From Flavobacterium limnophilum (lineage in GTDB: Bacteria > Bacteroidota > Bacteroidia > Flavobacteriales > Flavobacteriaceae): a stretch of DNA of 64,000 nucleotides. The stretch spans positions 248,001 through 312,000 of the forward strand of contig NZ_CP114289.2 of NCBI RefSeq assembly GCF_027111315.2, read 5' to 3'. The translations under genes and the position numbers were made by a program. Under the pieces are notes generated by a model, which saw only the letters and a list, made by a program, of their open reading frames with translations, was not told the origin of the DNA and ran no database searches. Of the stretch, positions 44,985-53,306 are shown one piece after another. Position 1 is the stretch's first letter, and the number at the start of each line of letters is the position of its first letter.

Positions 44985-45006
44985 TTTGTCATTCCGTAGG
45001 AATCTC
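44985..45006 (+). repeat. Solitary REP element (copy 7)
   Basis: GTCATTCCGTAGGAATC core in plus orientation without a facing partner, followed by the TTTTTTATTTTGTTAAAA flank also seen after copy 1. Confidence 0.88.
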
Positions 45007-45119
45007 ATTTTTTATTTTGTTAAAACAAAAATTGTATTGCATAGAGCAAAAAATAGAAATCCTTTCATTACTTTTAATTTTTTTAATTCTAAGATTAATT
45101 ATCTCTTTTCCGCACAATA

Positions 45120-45812
45120 ATGGAACAAACTAATTTTCCCATAACGAATTGGTCTGAAGACGATAAGCCTCGCGAAAAACTGATGCTGAAAGGCAAAAGT
45201 GCTTTGAGCGATGCCGAGTTGATTGCCATTTTGATTGGCTCTGGAAGCAGAAACGAATCGGCGGTCGGATTGAGCAAAAGGATTTTGGCGAGTGTCGACA
45301 ATAATTTGAATGCTTTGGGAAAATTGACTATCCAACAATTGATGAATTTTAAGGGAATAGGCGAGGCGAAAGCTATTTCGATTATGGCCGCAATGGAATT
45401 GGGAAGACGAAGAAGGGCAGAAGAGGCGGTGGAATTAAAGAAAATTACGTCCAGCAAAATGATTTTCGAATTGATGCAACCCATTATTGGCGAATTGCCA
45501 CACGAAGAATTTTGGGTATTGTATTTGAATAATTCGAACAAAGTGCTTTCGAAATCGCAACAAGGCAAAGGAGGAATCACGGGAACTTTGATTGATGTTC
45601 GTTTGGTTTTTAAAACGGCTCTCGAATTGGGCGCAACGGCTTTGATATTGTGTCACAACCATCCTTCGGGAACCTTGACGCCCAGCGATGCCGACAAACA
45701 AATTACTCGAAAGCTAAAAGCGGCTGGCCAAAATATGGATATCCAGGTTTTGGATCACGTGATTGTTGCCGAGAATGGCTATTATAGTTTTAATGACGAA
45801 GGAATTTTTTAA
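45120..45812 (+). CDS. radC: RadC-family JAB-domain protein
   Basis: 230 residues. N-terminal helix-hairpin-helix region (about 70-92, LMNFKGIGEAKAISIMAA) and C-terminal MPN/JAB-like metalloprotein domain with His179-Asn180-His181-Pro-Ser-Gly and Asp190 (LCHNHPSGTLTPSDAD). The Glu-x-n-His-x-His-x10-Asp layout is complete. RadC was named for a repair role that has not held up; its activity is unknown. Four nt before the next gene, likely co-transcribed. Confidence 0.93.
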   Translation: MEQTNFPITNWSEDDKPREKLMLKGKSALSDAELIAILIGSGSRNESAVGLSKRILASVDNNLNALGKLTIQQLMNFKGIGEAKAISIMAAMELGRRRRAEEAVELKKITSSKMIFELMQPIIGELPHEEFWVLYLNNSNKVLSKSQQGKGGITGTLIDVRLVFKTALELGATALILCHNHPSGTLTPSDADKQITRKLKAAGQNMDIQVLDHVIVAENGYYSFNDEGIF

Positions 45813-45815
45813 AAT

Positions 45816-46511
45816 ATGAGTACAACAAACAACAATGTAACAGACGTCTTTTTTGATTTGGATCACACGCTTTGGGATTTCGAAAAAAACTCGGCGTTGG
45901 CATTTGAAACAGTTTTCAAGATGCAGGATGTAGCAGTGGATATGGGCGAATTTCTCCATTTTTATGTGCCAATAAACCGAGAATATTGGGAAAGATATCG
46001 CAAAGACGAAATTACCCAAAAACAACTGCGATATGGCAGATTGAAAGACACTTTTGACTTGATTCAATATGCGGTTTCAGATGATTTAGTTGAATTGTTG
46101 TCGGTAGAATACATCCATTATTTGCCCAAATACAACCATTTGTTTGATGGAACAATTGAAATATTGGATTATTTGAAGGCAAAATACAATTTGCATATCA
46201 TTACCAATGGTTTTGCAGAAATTCAAGAAAACAAATTGAACAATTCGTATATTACGCATTATTTTAAAAGTATTACCAATTCGGAAATGGCGGGCGTCAA
46301 AAAGCCAAATTCCCTTATTTTTGAGTATGCCCTGGATTTGGCCAAAGCCAAAAAAGAGAACAGTATAATGATTGGCGATTGCATTGAGGCTGATGTTCAA
46401 GGCGCTTTGGATGCTGGCTTGGACGCCATTTTCTTCAATGAAAATAATACGCCCGTGACAGAAAACATAAAACAAGTGAACCATTTATTAGAATTAAAAA
46501 AATATTTATAA
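45816..46511 (+). CDS. YjjG-family HAD phosphatase (noncanonical pyrimidine nucleotidase)
   Basis: 231 residues. HAD motif I DLDHTLWDF (Asp14, Asp16), motif II IITNG, motif III Lys in GVKKPNSLIFEYAL, motif IV IGDCIEADVQGA. This matches the YjjG group, which dephosphorylates 5-halogenated and other unusual pyrimidine monophosphates. It follows radC by 4 nt. Confidence 0.9.
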   Translation: MSTTNNNVTDVFFDLDHTLWDFEKNSALAFETVFKMQDVAVDMGEFLHFYVPINREYWERYRKDEITQKQLRYGRLKDTFDLIQYAVSDDLVELLSVEYIHYLPKYNHLFDGTIEILDYLKAKYNLHIITNGFAEIQENKLNNSYITHYFKSITNSEMAGVKKPNSLIFEYALDLAKAKKENSIMIGDCIEADVQGALDAGLDAIFFNENNTPVTENIKQVNHLLELKKYL

Positions 46512-46514
46512 AGT

Positions 46515-46598
46515 ATGAAATCGCCACTAACAACAAGTTTGCGTAAGCAAACACCAATAAGCAAAAAGGCGATAACATATAGGACAGCTGAAAAATAA
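46515..46598 (+). other. Structured intergenic element with a possible 27-residue ORF
   Basis: Outer stem ATCGCC (46520-46525) / GGCGAT (46568-46573) encloses a perfect hairpin GTTTGC-GTAA-GCAAAC (46537-46552) with a GNRA-type loop. The same span reads as an ORF from the ATG at 46515 (KSPLTTSLRKQTPISKKAIT... to TAA at 46596), very basic, starting 4 nt after the YjjG stop and ending 12 nt before the next gene. It may be an RNA element, a small protein, or both. Confidence 0.4.
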
Positions 46599-46610
46599 AA
46601 AATTACATAT

Positions 46611-47423
46611 ATGAAAACTAGAATCCTATTCCTGATGTTATTTATGGCGAGCTACGGTTTTTCGCAAACGATCAATGATTATAAAGGGGTGATTATTCCA
46701 TTGAGGTATGAACTTCAAAAAACAGAAAATCAGTATCGACTCCAGACATTGACAAAGCTCAATTTGACAAAAGCCGGATTTCAATCTTTCTACAACAACG
46801 AGGCAATTCCTTCTGAATTCAATGATAGATGCAGCATGTTGTATTTGGATGTGAAAAAAGAAAATGCTTTCTTGGTTACCAAACTTTATATCACTTTTAA
46901 AGATTGTTTTGGCACTATAATTTTCCAGTCAGCCATCGGAAAAAGTAGGGAAAAAGAGTTTGAAACAGCTTATTCCGAGGCTTTGAATGAAGCCTTTAAA
47001 TCAGTTGTGGCCTTGCAGTATAAATATAATGGAGGAAGTGGCGCAAAACCAACATCTGCTTATGCTCCTGTGGTTGCGGCTCCAACAACAGCTGTGACCC
47101 CGATAGTTAATGCGCCTGCAGCTCCATTAATTCCTGCAGTGGCCGTTCCGGCTGTAGCAGCTAAAAATGAGGCAAACGATCTTAAAATTTCGGAGAATAA
47201 AAATTTAGGTTTGTTATATGCACAACCCACGTCTTACGGATATCAATTGATTGACAGCGAGCCAAAAGTTGTCATGAAAGTATATAAAACCTCGAATCCA
47301 GCCAGTTTTATGGCCAAAAAAGGAGAGGTTCAAGGGGCATTGGTTTCTAAAGACAATCAATGGTTTTTCGAATATTATCAAGGAGACAAATTAGTTTCTG
47401 AAAAAGTGGATGTTAAGTTTTAG
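46611..47423 (+). CDS. Exported protein of unknown function with Ala/Pro linker
   Basis: 270 residues. Signal peptide (ILFLMLFMASYGFSQ), a first domain to about residue 135 (LKKTENQYRLQTLTKLNLTKAG region, then FLVTKLYITFKDCFG), an Ala/Pro/Val-rich linker (about 145-190, PVVAAPTTAVTPIVNAPAAP) and a C-terminal beta-rich domain (GLLYAQPTSYGYQLID, WFFEYYQGDKLVSEKV). I do not recognise the family. It is probably periplasmic; no lipobox or T9SS domain. Terminator follows. Confidence 0.7.
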   Translation: MKTRILFLMLFMASYGFSQTINDYKGVIIPLRYELQKTENQYRLQTLTKLNLTKAGFQSFYNNEAIPSEFNDRCSMLYLDVKKENAFLVTKLYITFKDCFGTIIFQSAIGKSREKEFETAYSEALNEAFKSVVALQYKYNGGSGAKPTSAYAPVVAAPTTAVTPIVNAPAAPLIPAVAVPAVAAKNEANDLKISENKNLGLLYAQPTSYGYQLIDSEPKVVMKVYKTSNPASFMAKKGEVQGALVSKDNQWFFEYYQGDKLVSEKVDVKF

Positions 47424-47438
47424 TCCAGATTTCAGATT

Positions 47439-47491
47439 TCAGATTTCAGATTAAGATGGTTAAACCTCTAATCTGAAATCTGATTTTTTTT
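47439..47491 (+). terminator. Terminator built from TTTCAGA repeats
   Basis: Perfect 14-bp stem TCAGATTTCAGATT (47439-47452) / AATCTGAAATCTGA (47470-47483), then T7-8. The left arm lies in a tandem TTTCAGA triplicate. Confidence 0.85.
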
Positions 47492-47534
47492 ATCCTACAT
47501 TCTACAACTGGTTACTGCGAGTGAAAACGGAATA

Positions 47535-48812
47535 CTAATACCCATACTTGTCTTTCCAACGGTTCTTTAAGAATTCTCGGGTTGAATTTTCCCTGGAATT
47601 GTTTCCAGGATTATAAAATACAGTTTCGGAAATGTCATTGGGTAAAAATTCCTGCTCGGCAAAATTATTGGCATAATCGTGGGAATATTTATATTCGTCT
47701 CCATAGCCCAATTCTTTCATCAATTTGGTTGGTGCGTTGCGCAAATGGATGGGAACAGGCAAATCGCCGGTTTGTTTTACTAATTGTTGGGCAGTTCCAA
47801 TGGCTAAATAAGAAGCATTGCTTTTTGGGGAAGTGGCCAAATAAATGGCACATTGACTCAAAATGATTCTACTTTCGGGATAACCAATGGTGGTGACAGC
47901 CTGAAAAGTATTGTTGGCCATGATAAAAGCAGTTGGATTGGCATTCCCTATGTCTTCACTGGATAAAATGAGCATTCGTCTGGCGATGAATTTAACGTCC
48001 TCGCCACCTTCAATCATTCGGGCAAGCCAATAAACGGCTCCATTCGGGTCACTGCCTCGAATCGATTTGATGAAAGCCGAAACAATGTCATAATGTTGTT
48101 CGCCACTTTTGTCATACAAAACGGTGTTTTGTTGCACGAGTTCAAAAACTCGGTCATTAGTGATTGAAATTTCGTCTGCATCGGAAGCGTTTACGACGAG
48201 TTCGAAAATGTTTAATAGTTTGCGTCCATCACCACCGGAAAGTCGCAATAGCGCTTCTGTTTCGGTTAGTTTAATATTTTTGGTTGCCAAATATTTGTCC
48301 GTCTTCAAGGCACGGTGCAGCAAGGTTTCCAAATCGTCTTTGGTAAACGCATTCAAAATATAGACTTGACATCGGGACAACAAGGCGGGAATGACCTCAA
48401 AACTTGGATTTTCCGTCGTGGCACCAATCAGTGTAATCCATCCTTTTTCGACGGCTGCCAATAAGGAGTCTTGTTGCGATTTGCTGAAACGATGAATCTC
48501 GTCGATAAAAAGGATTGGGTTTTTTGTGGTGAAAAGTCCGCCGCTTTGCTTGGCTTTTTCAATCACGTCTCGAATATCTTTCACGCCCGAATTGATGGCG
48601 CTCAAAATATAAAAAGGCCGCTTCGATTCTTGGGCAATGATTTGTGCCAAAGTTGTTTTTCCGGTTCCAGGTGGTCCCCAGAAAATCAATGAGGGAATAA
48701 TTCCTTTGGCAATTTGTTGCGTCAACGAACCATTTGGTCCAACCAAATGTAGTTGACTGATATAATCTTCCAGTTTTTGCGGACGTATGCGTTCTGCTAA
48801 TGGTGCTTCCAT
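47535..48812 (-). CDS. rarA: Replication-associated recombination protein A (AAA+ ATPase)
   Basis: 425 residues. Walker [10 protein letters not shown] (46-54), Walker [10 protein letters not shown] (101-109), sensor [14 protein letters not shown], and the MgsA-type C-terminal half ([55 protein letters not shown]). Works at stalled replication forks. Convergent with the previous gene. Confidence 0.95.
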   Translation of the reverse strand: MEAPLAERIRPQKLEDYISQLHLVGPNGSLTQQIAKGIIPSLIFWGPPGTGKTTLAQIIAQESKRPFYILSAINSGVKDIRDVIEKAKQSGGLFTTKNPILFIDEIHRFSKSQQDSLLAAVEKGWITLIGATTENPSFEVIPALLSRCQVYILNAFTKDDLETLLHRALKTDKYLATKNIKLTETEALLRLSGGDGRKLLNIFELVVNASDADEISITNDRVFELVQQNTVLYDKSGEQHYDIVSAFIKSIRGSDPNGAVYWLARMIEGGEDVKFIARRMLILSSEDIGNANPTAFIMANNTFQAVTTIGYPESRIILSQCAIYLATSPKSNASYLAIGTAQQLVKQTGDLPVPIHLRNAPTKLMKELGYGDEYKYSHDYANNFAEQEFLPNDISETVFYNPGNNSRENSTREFLKNRWKDKYGY

Positions 48813-49054
48813 TTTTAGGTTATTCGTTTAATCGCTTAATTGTTTAATCGAAAATTTTGAACATTCAAATTTATGATTTTGCAATTAGAAATCTAAGATA
48901 TTCTGATAAACTTATTTTGTCTATTTTCTTTAATCTATTTTCTATTCTCTTTTTAAAGTATGACAAAATAGCACTAATTTAGGTTTGGATACATTTTTGA
49001 GTAATTTAGCTAACAAAACAATAAACGAAAAACACATAACCACAAACGGTCTAT

Positions 49055-49825
49055 ATGAACGACAATCATTTCAAATATTCTAATTCTGTCATTGCGTTGC
49101 CTCTTTTTTTTGTGTGGTTTCTGTGGTTTGTATATTGGTTACAGATCAAATTTGATTTTGATTTTGACGTAAACGGAATTCTTCCAAGAACCTTTTCGGG
49201 CTTGCAGGGCATTGTTTTTAGCCCATTTATTCATGCTGACATCAATCATTTATACAACAATTCGATTCCACTATTGATTTTGTTGGCAGCTTTGCGTTTC
49301 TTTTATTCCAAACAGTCTTTAGCGGTTATTGGTTATGGAATTTTAGTTTCGGGGTTCATCACTTGGATAATTGGAAGAGACAGTTACCATATTGGCGCAA
49401 GCGGATTAATTTATGTATTGGTCGGTTTTATTTTTTTTAAGGGAATTCAAACCAAGTATTATCGTTTAGTAGCCTTGTCGCTTGCGGTAGTCGTGGTGTA
49501 TGGTGGATTGGTTTGGTATGTTTTTCCAAAAGTGGAAGACAAGATCTCATGGGAGGGACATCTCGCAGGATTGATTACCGGTTTTGCACTTTCGCTATTT
49601 TACAAAACGCCGGAATATAAAAAGATAATCAAATACGATTGGGAGCATCCAGATTTTGATCCAACACAAGACAAGTTTATGCAACGGTTTGATGAAAATG
49701 GTGATTTTGTAAATCTTCCAATCATTGAGCGAGAAGAAGAAGTTCAGGCTTATTATTCTTCCAATTTTCCTGTAGACTACACTATTGTGGAAAACAAAAA
49801 AAATGAATCAAAACCGGAGCCTTGA
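49055..49825 (+). CDS. Rhomboid-family intramembrane serine protease
   Basis: 256 residues with about six membrane segments. Catalytic Ser116 in YHIGASGLIY and His169 in WEGHLAGLITG; the His/Asn-containing HADINHLYNNS loop (60-70) supports the oxyanion hole. Cleaves membrane proteins inside the bilayer; substrate unknown. The C-terminal cytoplasmic tail of about 70 residues is acidic. Convergent with rlmB, with only about 50 nt between. Confidence 0.9.
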   Translation: MNDNHFKYSNSVIALPLFFVWFLWFVYWLQIKFDFDFDVNGILPRTFSGLQGIVFSPFIHADINHLYNNSIPLLILLAALRFFYSKQSLAVIGYGILVSGFITWIIGRDSYHIGASGLIYVLVGFIFFKGIQTKYYRLVALSLAVVVVYGGLVWYVFPKVEDKISWEGHLAGLITGFALSLFYKTPEYKKIIKYDWEHPDFDPTQDKFMQRFDENGDFVNLPIIEREEEVQAYYSSNFPVDYTIVENKKNESKPEP

Positions 49826-49877
49826 TTCATTTTCTACATTTCTTAAATTCTAAATTCTGCAATCTGAATTCTGCAAT

Positions 49878-50612
49878 CTATGCCCTCTGTCTAACCGCTT
49901 CATATAAAAAAGCGCCACAAGCCACGGAAACATTCAGTGAGCCAATTGTCCCGAACATGGGTAGTTTTGCTTTTTCATCTACGATTTTCAGAACCGAAGG
50001 ATTGATTCCTCTATCTTCCGAACCCATAATTATGGCAACGCCTTCTTTTAAATCAACGTCATAAATATTTTGGTCTGTTTTTTCAGTTGCAGCTACAGTT
50101 TTTATTCCTGAACCTTGCAGGTAGAAAATGGCATCCTTGATGTGTTCCACTTTGCAAATAGGTACATTAAACACGGCACCAGCCGAAGTTTTTACCGTGT
50201 CACCATTTACTGGAGCAGAACCTGCTTTTTGGACAATAATTCCGTTTACACCAGTACATTCGGCAGTTCTGATGATGGCGCCAAAATTACGCGCATCCGA
50301 TATTTGGTCCAAAATTAAAAACAAGGGCGTTTTTCCGGATTCAACTGTGGCATCCACCAAATGTTCCAAGTCAATGAAACCTATTGGAGAAATAGAAGCT
50401 ACCGCACCTTGATGATTGTTTGGAGTTAGTCTGTTCAATTTTTCGACAGGAACGTATGAAAAATTCACGTTGGCACGTTTCATCACTTTCATCAAGTCTT
50501 TCATCAACTCGCCAGATATTTCTTTTTGTATAAAGACTTTATCGACTTCCTTTCCTGCTTGTATCGCCTCAATAATGGCTCTTATCCCGAATATTAAATG
50601 TTCTTTTTCCAT
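49878..50612 (-). CDS. rlmB: 23S rRNA (guanosine-2251-2'-O)-methyltransferase
   Basis: 244 residues of the SpoU family: N-terminal L30e-like substrate-binding domain (IFGIRAIIEAIQAGKEVDKV) and a SPOUT domain with motif 1 LDQISDARNFGAIIRTAECT, motif 2 IMGSEDRGINPSVL, and motif 3 LPMFGTIGSLNVSVACGAFL. It modifies G2251 (E. coli numbering) in the P-loop of 23S rRNA. A TATATTTG box sits four bases from its ATG, so its mRNA is probably leaderless. Confidence 0.94.
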   Translation of the reverse strand: MEKEHLIFGIRAIIEAIQAGKEVDKVFIQKEISGELMKDLMKVMKRANVNFSYVPVEKLNRLTPNNHQGAVASISPIGFIDLEHLVDATVESGKTPLFLILDQISDARNFGAIIRTAECTGVNGIIVQKAGSAPVNGDTVKTSAGAVFNVPICKVEHIKDAIFYLQGSGIKTVAATEKTDQNIYDVDLKEGVAIIMGSEDRGINPSVLKIVDEKAKLPMFGTIGSLNVSVACGAFLYEAVRQRA

Positions 50613-50616
50613 GGTG

Positions 50617-50624
50617 CAAATATA
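50617..50624 (-). promoter_or_regulatory. rlmB -7 element, leaderless geometry
   Basis: TATATTTG on the minus strand, then four bases (CACC) and ATG at 50612. It lies next to the terminator of the upstream lipoprotein gene. Confidence 0.5.
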
Positions 50625-50630
50625 TAAAAA

Positions 50631-50659
50631 AAAACCACCCGTTTTTAGTGGGTGGTTTT
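50631..50659 (-). terminator. Terminator of the SusC/SusD/lipoprotein operon
   Basis: On the minus strand AAAACCACCC pairs with GGGTGGTTTT around a 9-nt loop and continues into T. It is about 20 nt past the stop of the last gene of the operon. Confidence 0.88.
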
Positions 50660-50680
50660 TAGGATTAACTAAAAAATAAA

Positions 50681-51565
50681 TTATTTTTTCACTAAATTAA
50701 AATTATAGCCACCATAAGGTCCAAATGCTAAAACTAAATTAATAGCCCCAGAACAAGAGCCAACAGAACCTGTGCCTGTTGTTGGGCCGTAACCTGGGTT
50801 GTAGTTAAATTCTTCATTTGCTGTAACGGTCACTTTTGCTGTAGCTGGATCAATTACACAAATCATGTACGATGTTGTTGGATTTAATATGTAGATGTTG
50901 TTTGTGTTCAATATTCTAAATGTAAGTTTTCCATTTGCAGGATCATATACTACAGGAACTATATCTCCAACTTTATAATCTGCCCAATCGTCTTTTACAA
51001 CTTTATAGTCTCCATTAAAGTTGGAAGCATCAGTTAAAGGACAAGACATAAGATAAGTTTGTTGAACTTTAAACAAAGATGAATTGGCTACATCAGCTCC
51101 AAAGAGAGGAGTTCCATCATCTGTGTACATTTTAATTACTCTACCATCTTTCAAGGTCATTTCAGCAGAGACTATTAATGAGCTATTTAAAGTAAAATCA
51201 CTTGATGTATTTACTGTTGTAAAAGCATTCATTATATCAAATTGGTCAAATTTGAAATCTGTTGGGAAAGCAGTAACCCCTTTTTTAAGGTATGCTTTCT
51301 CATATGTAGTTGTTTTTTTATAAAAACCAACAATGTCAATTGATGCAACATCGCCTTGACCAATAGAAACAGTAACCCCCAAGTTAATTTTTACACCATT
51401 GGCTACCGATACCAAGTTAATTGATGAATCTGTTCCGGTAGCTTTAATGATGTTAGGAGTAGCACCAATTTCAAAATCCATTTTTGACTTACCACCATCA
51501 TCTGTACAAGATGGCATAAGTACAACCATTGAAAATATTGCGAATATTAATTTTATTTTTTTCAT
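50681..51565 (-). CDS. Surface lipoprotein of unknown function, third gene of a SusCD operon
   Basis: 294 residues. Lipoprotein signal peptide (LIFAIFSMVVLMPSC, cleavage before Cys20). The mature part is beta-rich, with Asp/Asn-rich loops (DWADYKVGDIVPVVYDPANG, STTSYMICVI-type strands), like the SusE/SusF-type accessory lipoproteins that accompany SusCD pairs, although I cannot identify the family. It lies 15 nt after susD. Probably outer-membrane, substrate-binding; substrate unknown. Confidence 0.75.
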   Translation of the reverse strand: MKKIKLIFAIFSMVVLMPSCTDDGGKSKMDFEIGATPNIIKATGTDSSINLVSVANGVKINLGVTVSIGQGDVASIDIVGFYKKTTTYEKAYLKKGVTAFPTDFKFDQFDIMNAFTTVNTSSDFTLNSSLIVSAEMTLKDGRVIKMYTDDGTPLFGADVANSSLFKVQQTYLMSCPLTDASNFNGDYKVVKDDWADYKVGDIVPVVYDPANGKLTFRILNTNNIYILNPTTSYMICVIDPATAKVTVTANEEFNYNPGYGPTTGTGSVGSCSGAINLVLAFGPYGGYNFNLVKK

Positions 51566-51580
51566 AATGTTGTGTTTAGA

Positions 51581-53296
51581 TTAAAGATCCCAAAATATTT
51601 TGTAGGTTGTTGCGTCTTTTTGGGTAGGTGCATTTTGATTTGAATTTAATTCACTTTGTGGCCAGAAAAACGATACTTGATACGGATTGTTTTGTACCGT
51701 TTGTGAATCAATCAATGGCCATGCGTCTCCATTGTTAAGTTGGTACTCAGGTGAAGTTTCAAGTGGATTAGCTAAAACAGGGAAACCTGTTCTTCTGTAA
51801 TCAGTATATTGATCCATTGGATCACCACAAGTTCCTACCCATTTTTGGGTCATTATGATTTCAAGTTTTTTTGCTGGAGTTGCAGCAAGAGTAAATTCAG
51901 TCTTTACATTATTTATAAATGTTGTTACTGCAACTGAACCAGTTAGTACAGGTATCGTTTGTGTGTTACCACTTACTTTATTGAGAGCTACCACTTCATC
52001 TACTTTAGCAAAACTGGCCTTCATTGCTTGTTCTAATTTTGCTTCAACAGTTCCTGCCGTGGTTAGTTTTCCAACTTGAATCAATTCGGCTTGAACATAC
52101 AAGAATTCGTCGTAAGTGAACATTCTGAATGGAGCAACACCAGTGCCGGAAGATCCAGTCATAACACCGCCTTGTCCATCATCATATCTACCACCTGTTT
52201 GAAAAATACCTGGGTAAGTATATGAGTTTTCAGCACTTTTATCTCTGTCTGGTCCAGTGCTACCAAATCTGATACTGAAGAAACCAGTTGATTTATCCCA
52301 ATAATCAGCATTTGGTTGTCCTGTTGTTGCGTTTCCTTGGTCAGGAGGTAATACGCCTGGTCGTAACTGATTGAAGAAGAAATATTTTATTCTTGGGTCA
52401 GGAATTCCCGTGTGTATTCTTGGATTCATTCCTTTTAGGATTTCATAAAACCAAGGGCTTTGGTATGTGCCAAACTGTGTGCTGTTGTATGAATCTAAAA
52501 AGTAATTGTTTCTTTCTTCAGGTGAAATGTTTTTTGTGCGATTGAATTGGAAATCATCTGCTATTGAAGTGAAAAAGTTGTTTTCGGCAACCAATGCATT
52601 AAATCCTGCAGTGTCAAAATCAGGTGTCAATCGTACTTGATTGTAAAGTTTTAATTTGAAACTATTGGCAAATCTAATCCATTTTGCTGTGTTTCCTTTG
52701 TAAAAAAGGTCATCATTCACTGGTTTTTTTGCCCCTGCATTAGATTTAATATTCGCTTTTCCAGACTCGATCAATTTAAAAATATCAGCATAGATTGCTT
52801 TTTGCTCATCAAATTTTGGACTCACTATACCTGTTGTCAGTTTTGTTGCTTCGCTATATGGAATACTTCCCCATAAATCAACAGCTAAAGCCATTAAATA
52901 AGCTTTTTCTAGTTGAGCAATACCTAAATAAACTAAATCTCCGGATTCGGTTGATTGCTTTATCAATGTTTCAATATCGGTCAATGTCAAATAAACCATA
53001 TTCCAATCATTTTGCATTAATACGTTGTCAACTTTGGTTCCGTATTGATCATATTCTTCTCTTGAGGTCATTTGATGTGTATACACTCCAAGAATATTAC
53101 CAGAATAATCGTTGTAATCCGTTACACGACCTACGCCTACTTGAGTATTTGTAAGCAAAAGAGCTAAAGGTGCAACGGTAGGGTTATCTTTGTCTGTATT
53201 AACATCCAAGAAGTCGCTACAACTAATAAAAAGTGTTGTAAGTAATAACAAAGCAATATTGTATTTGTTATTTTTTATTTTTATTAAAAGTTTCAT
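51581..53296 (-). CDS. SusD-like outer-membrane lipoprotein
   Basis: 571 residues. Lipoprotein signal (LLLLTTLFISC, Cys26), then SDFLDVNTDKDNPTVAPLAL, the usual SusD/SusD-like-2 opening, helical TPR-like segments (QLEKAYLMALAVDLWGSIPY) and a C-terminal substrate-loop region. It caps the SusC barrel and captures ligand at the surface. Starts 10 nt after susC. No glycoside hydrolase or peptidase gene is adjacent, so the ligand is not revealed by context. Confidence 0.93.
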   Translation of the reverse strand: MKLLIKIKNNKYNIALLLLTTLFISCSDFLDVNTDKDNPTVAPLALLLTNTQVGVGRVTDYNDYSGNILGVYTHQMTSREEYDQYGTKVDNVLMQNDWNMVYLTLTDIETLIKQSTESGDLVYLGIAQLEKAYLMALAVDLWGSIPYSEATKLTTGIVSPKFDEQKAIYADIFKLIESGKANIKSNAGAKKPVNDDLFYKGNTAKWIRFANSFKLKLYNQVRLTPDFDTAGFNALVAENNFFTSIADDFQFNRTKNISPEERNNYFLDSYNSTQFGTYQSPWFYEILKGMNPRIHTGIPDPRIKYFFFNQLRPGVLPPDQGNATTGQPNADYWDKSTGFFSIRFGSTGPDRDKSAENSYTYPGIFQTGGRYDDGQGGVMTGSSGTGVAPFRMFTYDEFLYVQAELIQVGKLTTAGTVEAKLEQAMKASFAKVDEVVALNKVSGNTQTIPVLTGSVAVTTFINNVKTEFTLAATPAKKLEIIMTQKWVGTCGDPMDQYTDYRRTGFPVLANPLETSPEYQLNNGDAWPLIDSQTVQNNPYQVSFFWPQSELNSNQNAPTQKDATTYKIFWDL

Positions 53297-53306
53297 ATTT
53301 TTTTTT

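Larger units (their letters stand above)
44816..45119. other. Repeat-rich spacer before radC
   Basis: Contains the compact REP pair at 44865-44917 and a solitary element at 44985-45006. Flanks after copies 4 and 6 share AAATTTGTGTAT, and those after copies 1 and 7 share TTTTTTATTTTGTTAAAA, so the repeats extend past the 20-bp core. No gene. Confidence 0.7.
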
